From positions 43,280,841 through 43,344,840 of the forward strand of contig CM051513.1 of assembly GCA_028015205.1 (NCBI GenBank): a DNA stretch of 64,000 nucleotides. The letters are read 5' to 3'. This DNA is from Mytilisepta virgata (lineage: Eukaryota > Mollusca > Bivalvia > Mytilida > Mytilidae). The notes beneath the pieces were generated by a model that worked only from the letters and a program-made list of their open reading frames with translations, searched no databases and had not been told where the DNA came from. The position numbers were made by a program, and so were the translations under genes. Positions 48,216 to 57,742 of this stretch are shown piece after piece (within the stretch, counting starts at the first letter, position 1; every line of letters starts with the position of its first letter).

Positions 48216-48660
48216 CTTTATAAGTCGATACGTCAATAAATGTTGTTAGCTGGCCCAGGATATACCATCGATGAGATACAGATATCAGTCCATATGTTCT
48301 TTATTTGGTTCAGACACATGAAAGGATTGACTGTACAAAATACAAATGAACTGACATAAATATTTGAGAAAGAAATAATTTCAACATTTTCATTAACTAT
48401 GTTTACATATATTTGCAAATAAAACCAAACATAAATGCATATTCTATGATCTTTACACAATGTGTATTACGGTAAGTAATGTTTCAAACAAGGTGATGTA
48501 TTTTTGTGTGTAAAAATATTGTCATGATCAATGTAAATGTAAATTACAATGCAGTAACCAACAGGTAAGTATTTATAATTGTGTATAAATGATCAAAATG
48601 TCTGAAATTAATTCAAATTACAGTTTTAGTGTCACAAATTACATAAGAATATCAATTCAC

Positions 48661-48720
48661 AAGAATGTATCTTTTTCCTCAAACAAATTAACATTTCTCC
48701 TCTTCATCTTCCGGTATTCT
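48661..48720 (-). pseudogene. Array terminal scrap v
   Basis: Sixty bases from the middle of a D-type unit (AAGAATGTATCTTTTTCCTC through CTTCCGGTATTCTT) are joined to spacer at AATTCACAAG. About 570 bases of the unit are missing between them. Unique sequence starts right after. Confidence 0.75.
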
Positions 48721-50030
48721 TTGGTATGAAATGTTGAAAGAATTAGAATTTTGGTCGTCAAACATATATTGATTTCTTTTATCTTAGTATTAATCGATAT
48801 TTGTTGTAGCGATTCGCACATTTTTGTCATACATGTTAACTCATTTATATTTTGATGATTTTATAATTTATCATTTTACAGATTAAAAATTTGAAACAAT
48901 ATCTAAAGATATCAGGATAACAAACATAAGGAAAAATATTTTTATACCAAAAATTCTACATCATGTACAACAGATTTGCCATGAATAACAATGCATCTGT
49001 TTTTTCATTATTCTTTTGATATAAGAAACAACTCATTTAGCATGGTTTGTATGAAGAATCTTAAAAGAATTTAGTCACCACCTAATGTTACATAAATTGC
49101 ATCACTAATGGTTAAACAATCGTAAACAACAAAACAAATTCTTGAAGGGTCTAGAGGTTTGTAACAGACGATTTGTCTCCATCTGTTTACATTTGTACAG
49201 ACAAAGGAAATCGTGCAGTCGATATGTTAAACTCAATTTGTTTCAGACATATGTGTTTTGTTTTTGTTTGTTTAATGATTCTTATTGTGCCTTTTTATGA
49301 ATCTATAGTTTAGTCAAAATAGGTTTAAATTTTGCCTGCTTTGTGTTAAACGTTTTATTTGATTTGATGATTTATGGCTTTCTATACTACTAATCACAAC
49401 CGATAAGTGCTTTGGTCTGCGTGGTGGTTATGATATGGCACTTCCAAATATTGAAATTGGTTTATTATTGCAGAAACGTGCATTGTGGATCAGGCTTTAT
49501 CACCTATGGATTGTATTTGGGATATTTTCTCGCCGATATGTAGGCATTAGTACTAAACAATTGAATGAAAGTAATGTTACAGTCCCGTCAAAAGTAGTAT
49601 TATATTGCACTTCGCTTACGAAGAAGAAGCATTATTCTATGTAAGGTCCTTTACATAAGCTAAATAATAACGGAACAAATATCGGAGAATATCAAGAAAA
49701 TAGAACACAACAAATAAACGACACAAGGATACATGTGTAAAAACATATTTATATATATGAACAAAAATGACATTACAGCACAAAAACTAGAGCAATATCA
49801 ATCTGAACTCCCACTAAACACTGGAGTGTAATCATCGGAAGGGTAAGCTTGTCCTGCTTCGTAAAGGACAACCGTCACCTTGTCAGTGGGGAAAAGGTGC
49901 AGTGAAGAGTCGTGTCAGCTGTGGTGTCTGTTTCAGAAAGACGAGAATTCTAACTGAAGATATCTAGTCTCATAAATGAGATAGAAACTTCGTTTAGGCC
50001 AATGAATTCGTGAAACATTGAACACATTTT
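48721..50030. other. Unassigned AT-rich stretch right of the array
   Basis: No recognised element. The 69-codon plus frame at 49435-49644 has no motif and no paralogue in the window. Confidence 0.55.
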
Positions 50031-50141
50031 TTTTTTCATTTTCAATCGCCCATTATTATCTATATGCAAGTACAACTTTAGCGCAGAAATATGCGTGTCT
50101 GTGGTCTCTTTAATTTCAAGTTCACTGGGAAATAAAGTCAT
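50031..50141 (-). pseudogene. Penelope-like RT scrap
   Basis: About 35 codons (FPSELEIKETTDT ... LYLHIDNNGRLK) match the segment YPNELEIKDTTDT ... LDLHLDIDTRGRLN of the Penelope-like RT at 53080-53878. Nothing of the RT core remains. Confidence 0.7.
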
Positions 50142-50293
50142 TTAATAGGAAGTATAATAGCAAAATCTAAAGTTCTTATCTATTCTAGAACATATACGTA
50201 GTGTTTCGCAGAAATCTCTGAGGAAATGGTAATTTGTCCAAATAATGGAAATCTAGGGGTGAAAGTATGGTCAATGAAAGAACCTTTGTGAAC

Positions 50294-51580
50294 ACGCTCA
50301 CATACCCCCACATTGTCACTGGGCAAACAAAATCTCGCCAGATTGCTCAGTTCAAAAACTCAAAAGTCAACTAATAAAGCATTCTTGTGGATATGCACAT
50401 CTACATAGTGTGTCCTTATTAACTACAAAGTTTGATGAAATTCTATTTAAGAGGAGTTGCGCTGACAAACTGTTGCAGTAATATTATTATGGTCAAAGTT
50501 CAAAGGCGCATAACTCCTAGAAAAAAAATGAATCAAAATCTCCTGCCGATATGCACATCTACATAGTAGTCCATATTAACTACATGGTTTCATGAAATTC
50601 TGTTATATTTTGGTCAAAATTCTAAGTTCAAAGGCGCATAACTCCTAGAAATGAAAATGAATCAAACTCTCCAGTCGATAAACACATCTACACAGTATGT
50701 CATTATTAATTACAAAGGTTGATGAAATTCGTTTGTGTGGTTTCGGGGGAGTTGTGCTCACAGTCTGTTGCAGTAATATATTATGGTCAACATTCTAAGT
50801 TCAAAGGCGCATAACTCCTAGAAATAAAAATGAATCAAAATCTCCTGTCGATAAACACATCTACACAGTATGTCATTATTAATTACAAAGGTTGATGAAA
50901 TTCGTTTGTGTGGTTTCGGGGGAGTTGTGCTCACAGTCTGTTGCAGTAATATATTATGGTCAACATTCTAAGTTCAAAGGCGCATAACTCCTACAAAAAA
51001 AATAATCAAAATCTCTTGCCAATATGCCCATCTACATAGTATGTCCTTATGAACTCCAAAGTTTCATGAAATTCTGCTGTGTGGTTTCATAGCAGTTGCG
51101 CTCACAATCTGTTGCAGTAATATAATATGGTCAAAATTCTAAGTTCAAATGCACATAACTCCTTGAAATAAAACTGAATCAAAATCTCCTGTCGATATGC
51201 ATATCTAGATAGTAGGTACTTATTAACTAAAAGGTTTCATGAAATTCTTTTGTGTTTAAAGAGGAGTTACGCTTACAAACTTTTGAAGTAGTATATTATG
51301 GTCAAACTTCTAAGGTCAAAGATGCATAACTCCTAGAAATAAAATTGAATCAAAATATCCTGTTGATATGCATATCTACATAGTATGTTTATTAACTACA
51401 AAGTTTCATGAGGAGTTGCGCTTACAAACTGTTGCAGTAGTATATTGTGATCAACATTCTAAGTTAACTTCAAAAGTGCATAACTCCTAGAAAGAAAATT
51501 GAATCAAAATCTGTCCATATGCACATCAACATTGTATGTTGCTATTAACTAAAAGGTTCATGAAATTATGTTCTGTGGTT
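50294..51580. repeat. ~170 bp tandem array related to the pearl core
   Basis: The phrases GAGTTGxGCTxACAxxCTGTTGCAGTAATAT and GGCGCATAACTCCTAGAAA recur every 150-175 bp (TGTTGCAGTA at about 50471, 50766, 50940, 51109 and 51431, with degenerate copies between). The reverse complement shares GCGCAACTCCTC, then AAACTTTGTAG and GATGTGCAT, in order with the core monomer of the element at 21475-22077. A C-rich ATACCCCCAC (50303-50312) at the left could be an element end. No right end was found. Confidence 0.7.
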
Positions 51581-52709
51581 ATACAACCAAAACCCACAGA
51601 AGAGAGCTATTTGAACGTTGCGGTTGAACTCGTCAAAAGCGAGCATCTATTAGGGTGGTCAACAACCTACAACGGCACTAAGTTGCTAATTGACGATGTT
51701 ATTAACCGATACATTTACCAATTTTTGCCCATAGATACATTGTATAGAGTATATGTTGTTATACCGAGTTTTTATATAGACATTATCCTTTCAGTGATGA
51801 CACGATTACGGGGGATTGTCATGGCTATCATTTCGAGTACATAAACACATACACACTCTAACATACTATGACGTACCATCACCACAGCACACTTTCCCCA
51901 CCTTTGAAAACGGCCACCATGTGCCAGATGTATACAAAAAATGAGTCGATCCACAAATATAGAAATGAAATGACATGTATCACTTGTGCATGATACAGGG
52001 TGCTCCGACCGAGAAATCAAAGATGCTGACGTCTCAGACAAAGAAACCACACTCACTGGCCAATCAACATTCTAGTAAACAACTGCAGCACCACTGCGAA
52101 AAAATCTCAAATCAATTCCTAAATTTCGACATGTATCTGTAATCTCACAGTAAAAACTAAAAAAAAAATGTTATTTTAAATCACTTTTTATTTTAATAAA
52201 GGTGTCATATGTAAGGTAAAATAAAGATGTCCAGTCAATATAGCAAAAATGAACCCTAACCTCAGACTTATTGCAATAGAAGAAATTAAATTTTTTTCTG
52301 TGTCAGAAAATGTACAAAGATGAACCAAGAAAACATCCCCATGAAAAGAATGCAAGCAGATAAAATTACTGCTGAAAGCAATTTTCTATGTGAATTTCTG
52401 TTAAATAAGAGAGATAACTCTGTAAAAACTGCTTGAAATTTGACCAAAACCACAACAAAATAATAATTACTGTTTTGCATTAAAAAAGAGAAAAACCAAT
52501 TATTGTAAAAAGAGTTTTGATATTTTAATACAAGTTTTGAATTAGATTTTCTCTTCCTAAGATCCCTCATTTCCCAAAAAATTAGGATATCAAATCAAAT
52601 TTTGGTGAAAATATAAGTAGTACTTACACTTCTTTGATTTTAAAAATTCTTTTAACTAAGTAGAAATTATTGATATATAATAAAAAGGTATAATCATTAA
52701 CAATTATTC
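51581..52709. other. Unassigned stretch
   Basis: Frames at 51536-51844 (plus), 51772-52056 and 52286-52570 (minus) have no recognisable motif, overlap repeat DNA or are AT-driven. No feature supported. Confidence 0.5.
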
Positions 52710-53069
52710 ATTCGCCTCCAAACTGTGTTTGGAAATGCGAAGTATTGTAAACGTACCATGTTTTCGGTCACAAATTTTGTCGCGGTCGTTTGGCTAAACT
52801 GCTGCATAATTAGCCGTGAAAATTTACATGTGAACAGATTTTAATGTGGAATAGATGCATGAAGGGGAAATGTGCTTAATTAGCCTGTTAGTTTTCTCTA
52901 TGAAATACACTACGTGTTTTTTATAGGTTTTAAATTGATATCGAGGCTGCTTATCATTTACTTAATTGTGTATTTATTTTCTTATTTTATCAAATAACAA
53001 TCAAAAAGGTTTTATTAACTTTAAAGTTTACCCAAATTGAATCACGGGATGATTTTGAGCATGTAGTTA

Positions 53070-53878
53070 TTTTGCGAAAAAATTGGGTCAACACATAAAA
53101 ACATTTGATTTCTCTGTCCTCTATACCACCATTCCTCATGAAGGAGAAGTTGAAAGATCTAATCCATCGATGCTTTCAAAATAAAAATGGCAACAACAGA
53201 TACACATACCTTGTCATTGGTAGAGATAAATCATACTTTGTTAAAAACCACTCTAAATCTAACAAAAAATATACAGAGGACGAAATTGTCCTGATGATTG
53301 AATTTTTGATCGACAACATATTTGTTCAATTTGGTGGACGTGTTTTCCAACAGACAATTTGCATTCCTATGGGTACGAATTGTGCGTCACTACTGGCCGA
53401 CTTGTTCCTTTACTCATGTGAGGCAGACTTCCTTGACGGGCTTCTTAAGGAAAAAGAGAAGAAATTAGCCCGTACCTTTAATTTCAGCTTCCGCTACATA
53501 GATGATGTCTTATCACTCAACAATTCACGTTTTGGGAATTTCTTACATCTCATCTATCCCAATGAGCTCGAAATTAAGGATACAACAGACACTGCCAAGT
53601 CTGCATCTTATCTTGACCTTCACCTCGACATTGACACCAGAGGAAGGTTGAATACAAAACTGTACGACAAACGGGATGACTTTGACTTTCCAATCGTCAA
53701 CTTCCCATTTTTGAGCGGCAATATTCCAGAAGGGCCGGCGTATGGAGTATATATTTCACAACTCATACGTTCTCCCAGAGCTTGTGACATATACATTGAC
53801 TTCCTGGACAGAGCCCAGCTTCTGACAGAAAAGTTGCTCAGACAGGGGTACGTTGCTCCTAAGCTAAAGTCATCCTTA
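53070..53878 (+). pseudogene. Penelope-like reverse transcriptase, N-terminally truncated and frameshifted
   Basis: It starts as AKKLGQHIKTFDFSVLYTTIPH (RT motif A, with the catalytic Asp). It then shifts frame near 53140 into KEKLKDLIHRCFQ and stays open to 53881. Motif B is CIPMGTNCASLLADLFLY and motif C is FRYIDDVLSLNN (YIDD). The thumb-like part has ELEIKDTTDT, YLDLHLDID, NFPFLSGNIP, AYGVYISQLIRSPRAC and FLDRAQLLTEKLLRQGY. LYTTIPH and RYIDD are the usual forms in Penelope-like RTs. A TAA after KLKSSL (53879) cuts off KFYGRHHDLVDRY, which reads on in the next bases. In Penelope elements RT copies the RNA at a nicked or exposed 3' end. Another RT clade cannot be fully excluded. Confidence 0.75.
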
Positions 53879-54103
53879 TAAAAGTTTTATGGGCGTCATC
53901 ATGACTTGGTTGACAGGTATGAAAAAAACCGTTTCTCAAATGAAAATGGACCTGTTCCATTGATATTATCCCTTCCGCATATCGGATTTGACATGGACAG
54001 CATGGCGTGTGTCCTGCAAGAAGCAGAGACTGCTTACTCTTCCGGAGCACCTGAGTCTACCCCCGGTTTTTTGGTGGGGTCCATGTTGTTCATATGTTTT
54101 TAG
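53879..54103 (+). pseudogene. Penelope-like ORF 3' remainder
   Basis: FYGRHHDLVDRYEKNRF continues the RT homology past the stop. The later SLPHIGFDMDSMAC and APESTPGFLVGSMLF segment is a recurrent 3' sequence of this element group. It is probably untranslated in the original element. Confidence 0.5.
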
Positions 54104-54266
54104 TTTTTAATTGTAGTGCATGTATTGTTTTGGTCTTGTCTTCCTTGTTCTCCGGAGTTTGTCAGTTGTTACGATTTTTCTCTCCTTTGAATGTCTCTTT
54201 GGTATTTCTTGACTTTACATACTACTGCCGGTTTATAAATATAGTTCATTAATTCGCCTCCAAACT

Positions 54267-54617
54267 TATATATAGCCGTGCACATGGTTCAAGCAAACAA
54301 TGACTTCAATAGAATTTGAAATAATAATTTTAAAGGGGTTAATTGGCATTATTTGCATTAAATATAAGGTTTTCGACAGTTTCACGGGGGAGGCGAATTT
54401 GTATTCAGTAGAATACTACCTACTAGTTTTTATTTATTTTTTTTCAAAATCGCCACACGATTCAAAGGAAGCATTTTCTGTGATATTAAACATGTAAATA
54501 AAATCGAACTTCAAATAAAATTAGTAATATTGTTGTATCATAAAAAGCAGAATAAGTCAAGTTTAGCCAGTTTAGTCCACGGAGGTGTCTTTCTTAACAA
54601 GCAGAGGAAAAAAGTGT
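54267..54617. other. Unassigned stretch
   Basis: It contains GAGGCGAATT (54390-54399), the reverse complement of the AATTCGCCTC in the flank at 54251-54260. Otherwise nothing is recognised. Confidence 0.5.
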
Positions 54618-54870
54618 TGATTGATTGATTGAATATTGTTTAACGCCGTAAGGGCGACATTTAAGTCATATCACGGCCAGCACTAATTATATTAAGTTTT
54701 ATTTAAAAAAATACTATCTAAAACGAATGAATTATTTACAAATAATATTCAAGGAGAAAATAAAACAATAAAAAACATACGAGACAAACTTTTAATATGT
54801 AAAATAATATAAAAGACGAACTTGGCAAAATAACATCACAGATACGCTATTAAATAAAATAACAACATGG
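54618..54870 (-). mobile_element. I-like LINE, short 3' end (copy 3)
   Basis: The reverse complement matches the 3' UTR of copy 0 (690-978): the segment around CATGTTGTTATTTTATTTAATAGCG, the stem-loop (GCCGT at 54645-54649 with ACGGC at 54673-54677), and a (TTGA)n tail at 54618-54632. It is 5' truncated, as is typical for LINEs. Confidence 0.8.
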
Positions 54871-56518
54871 AAAACATATGAACAAATTTAAACAAAGTAC
54901 ATTTGAAATTTTTAATTAAAGTTGAAAAAAACGAAGAAAATATTCAGCAAAGTGGTATCACATGAAGTATTAATGAGTAAGGGACAGTAGTTTGAATGAT
55001 AAGTGATATCGACAGTATAAGGCACGTGGAAATATTTTTTAATTTGAACACAGTAATAAATCTAAGACGTCTAGACCAAATCATTGATGCATTAATTACG
55101 GTTTATGTTATGTAATACGTTAAGAAATCCTTTGAAAAGTGACAGATTACTGCATGCCCTTTAAAAATATTAAAAAGGGTGGTTTATTATAAAAAAGGCA
55201 TCTAGAACATTCTGTTCACTGTCTTCTGTTGTAAGGTAAGTTGAATTTACATTAATCTTAACACATTTATTCGCATGAGATAATTTATTTAATAAGTGAA
55301 ATCAATGTAAAAGGTCCACCCAAAACGTTCTGTTGTATGGTAAGTTGAATTTACATTATTCTAAAACATTACTATTATGTAGTTAGCTAAAGATATTTTT
55401 TTATTATTAAATGGGTTAATACATGTACTGAAGCTTGCAGTTTGTTTCGCGTTGTTTTTAGTTTTTCAAAGTTATATTGGTTTTTTTTTCCAGTGATATT
55501 TTATATATTTCTGCAGTTGACAGGTCAATTTTCATTGTATTTTGTGATAACATATGTTTATTTATTTTCATACTAGTAGAAGTTTGGCCGTGTATGTAAA
55601 TTCAGGAATGATTGCGATGTTTTTATTATTGCAAAAAATGCTACAGGGTTGTTCAAGTCAAAATTGAAGGTCAAGAGTCAATGCCATTGAAAAAAAGTCC
55701 ATAGCAACCGATGAAAATGTCCCTAGCAACCAGATATATCTTGATTCATGATTCTAAATTTTAGCTGTACAAGTCAATATCAAAGCAAAATGCGACGGTA
55801 TAATTAAATAGCCAAAATAATCATTGATGCAAGATCTAAACAAAAAATAATAGGCGAGCGATTCAGCATCTTTGGAACATCTAGTATTTGATTGCACTAC
55901 TAGGTAGAACAGTTAAGCTATAAGGAAAATATACTCTGCAAAATTTCTTCCATAACGAATAAAATAATTAAAGAATAAATGTACTTTAATTTTTTTACAA
56001 AATGCACAACGTGGTAAGATAAATATTGTGGTATCAATGATCACCATTTTGCCACCACTATCGCCTCCAAAAAAAAAAAACAACAACAAAAAACGCCCAA
56101 TTATATAAAGTAGTCTTAATTGATAGAATATTGTTGTGCACTTCGAAAAAAAAACAACAAAGTGCATATATATGTTAAAATGAATTTCGCGGACGCATAC
56201 GCCAGTTCATTCACTAGCCGAGTTTCCCGATGAGAACGTTTTGTCGTTATCTTTTAAGCGACACTCTTGTTACGAGAGAACAGAAAAAATTAGTCAGTGA
56301 TTTTTATAAATTTATTTAATAACAATAAAAATTTTTACAATTACAACAATATAATTCAGAGTTACAATCTTTCACAATTATGGAATATTCCAATATCACT
56401 TCTTCAATTAATGTCCCTCTTCAACAATATTTATAGCTAATTCACAGTTAATTTCCAGATTACGGATTAGTCCGACGTAATTTCTCCAATTAATATTTCT
56501 CCTCCAATATTAATTCCA
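54871..56518. other. Unassigned AT-rich stretch
   Basis: A short duplication (TTCTGTTxTxxGGTAAGTTGAATTTACATTA) occurs near 55225 and 55330. The 84-codon minus frame at 55913-56167 is low-complexity. No feature supported. Confidence 0.5.
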
Positions 56519-56716
56519 AGATTCAAGATTTCAAGATTTCAAGATTTTATTTACTCTCAGGCAGTTGACACTGCAGCAAGAGGCAATCAATAATATAATT
56601 TTTACATAAATGACGAACTGGATAAAGATGAACATACATACAGGTTAAACATAATAGATAAACTAGTGCTATATAAGCCACACAATTTATATAGGTAAAT
56701 TTTGTCAGACACACCT
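56519..56716 (-). mobile_element. 3' end of the host LINE, left part (split by I-like copy 2)
   Basis: TTCAAGATTTCAAGATTTCAAG at about 56521-56545 is a short tandem of ~8-9 bases, as at the 3' end of some LINEs when read on the minus strand. Rejoined across the duplicated TCAGACACACCT, it continues into the LINE 3' UTR at 63235-63323. The assignment as one element is inference. Confidence 0.5.
56705..56716. repeat. Target-site duplication of I-like copy 2 (left)
   Basis: TCAGACACACCT here is repeated exactly at 63223-63234, directly after the (TCAA)n tail. Confidence 0.85.
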
Positions 56717-57742
56717 CAAACCCGTGTCGGTAATAGGGAGTGTTCCTGGTTGGCCGGATAAACGGTTCCGATCACCATCTAGGACACAATCTTTACCTAG
56801 ACGGGACACCGAATGGACCCGATTCGGTGAATCGGCTGGTCACATCAATCCTTTTAAAATATTTAAAATATAATTTTTTTCCTTCTCCTCCAAATGTTTT
56901 TGTTAAATTCTAAATTCCTGATTAGCGGATTGGTGTTGGCTTATGGGTCCTAAAACTCAACATGCTCCAAATGTTGGAATTTGGCATTTTATTCTTTTTC
57001 ACTGTTTATGTTTATTTTATTTTCTCTAATTTATTGTATTAGGTTTTCATTTTCGTTTTTGGTTTGATTTTTGTACAACCAGCTCAAGAGTGGCTGGATG
57101 GTCCCGGTCCAGTCAAAAACTGGTCACGTCTTGCCCTCTGCTGTTTTCTCGTGGTTGTTTGAAAAGACCCAAAGGAACCCTAAATGATGCCTGGGATGGG
57201 TGGTAAACCTGTATCTAAAAGGTTGATGTTTGGGTTCCGGGGTCTTGGAAGATGACCACTGATGGAAACACGGAGAAGGCTGTGGCTCATGGGACAAGGC
57301 TTCCTCGGCTTAATGAGGCCACATGTTTGCCGTGTGTGGATACCCGTAAGGATAGAGGACGGGATCCTGGTGGCTGAAACACGCCACTTTGGCCCTTACT
57401 TTATCTGAAACGGGCGGTCGGAAGGGCCCGGTCCTGATCAATCGGCTGGTCACGCCAAGCCCTTGAACTTGACCTGATTCCAAAATGTACAACAATAGTA
57501 CCATTTATATAGGTTGGGTTCAAGAAGGCGGTGGCTCATGGGTCAATCGTGTAGATGTTACTTTCGGCGATTGTCTTGCCGGGCAACACCTGGCACAAGG
57601 CTTGCGCCCATAAAGAGGTTCTCTATGCGAGTATCTTGTCAGTGTATCCCTGGTGCTTGTCGCATATGCGGCAGGCATACATCGTTTTGATGCTGCTCCG
57701 AGGTGGGCGGGGAGCAAGGGCAACGAACTAACAAAAATCAAC
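56717..57742 (+). promoter_or_regulatory. I-like LINE 5' UTR with ~300 bp degenerate monomers
   Basis: The block GGxCCCGxTxxxG...AATCGGCTGGTCACxxCAA recurs at 56812-56850, 57097-57136 and 57421-57462. It is followed each time by a GTTGGCTTATGGG / GTGGCTCATGGG block (56944, 57278, 57527). It probably carries the internal promoter, as in other LINEs with monomeric 5' UTRs (inference). Confidence 0.65.

Larger units (their letters stand above)
23706..48720 (-). repeat. 25 kb tandem array of a ~1.14 kb gag-like coding unit
   Basis: Twenty-one units, all in the same orientation, are spaced 1095-1152 bp apart by their start codons. Four half units lengthen the spacing to ~1490 bp at 26322-27812, 33467-34956 and 38368-39860. 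Each unit has a reading frame and ~480 bp of conserved spacer. Units fall into types by N-terminal sequence: A (KKTPDAEPVPDK), B (DTCDADPMQGK), C (SRKRQF), D (AVQREDY) and E (MEVKK..LQDDVERED). The order from left is A B C D E B A B C D E B C D E D E (r) D E C. Shifting by ~7145 bp superimposes 23710-30960 on 30856-38090 with few differences. The array could be tandem genes, repeated exons or an amplified retroelement gag. Confidence 0.9.
52725..54251 (+). mobile_element. Penelope-like element relic
   Basis: A Penelope-type RT (53070-53878) is followed by a 3' segment ending near GCCGGTTTATAAATATAG. A 15 bp direct repeat, ATTCGCCTCCAAACT, flanks the block at 52710-52724 and 54252-54266 and may be its target-site duplication. 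The endonuclease (GIY-YIG) domain expected in many members was not seen. 52725-53070 has no coding signal. Confidence 0.6.

Noticed and set aside
23980..48460. 66-75 codon minus frames in each array spacer (for example 28975-29175)
   Set aside because: They recur only because the unit is duplicated. Some units read them in a different frame, and they end in the spacer before the main start codon. No motif or codon pattern supports translation.
23706..48720. A CRISPR-like or rDNA-like array
   Set aside because: Units are ~1.14 kb, protein-coding in origin, with no short regular repeats and no rRNA sequence.
49435..49644. 69-codon plus frame
   Set aside because: Low-information sequence, no motif, no second copy.
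51536..51844. 102-codon plus frame
   Set aside because: Its start overlaps the ~170 bp repeat array and no recognisable motif follows. Not enough to call a gene.
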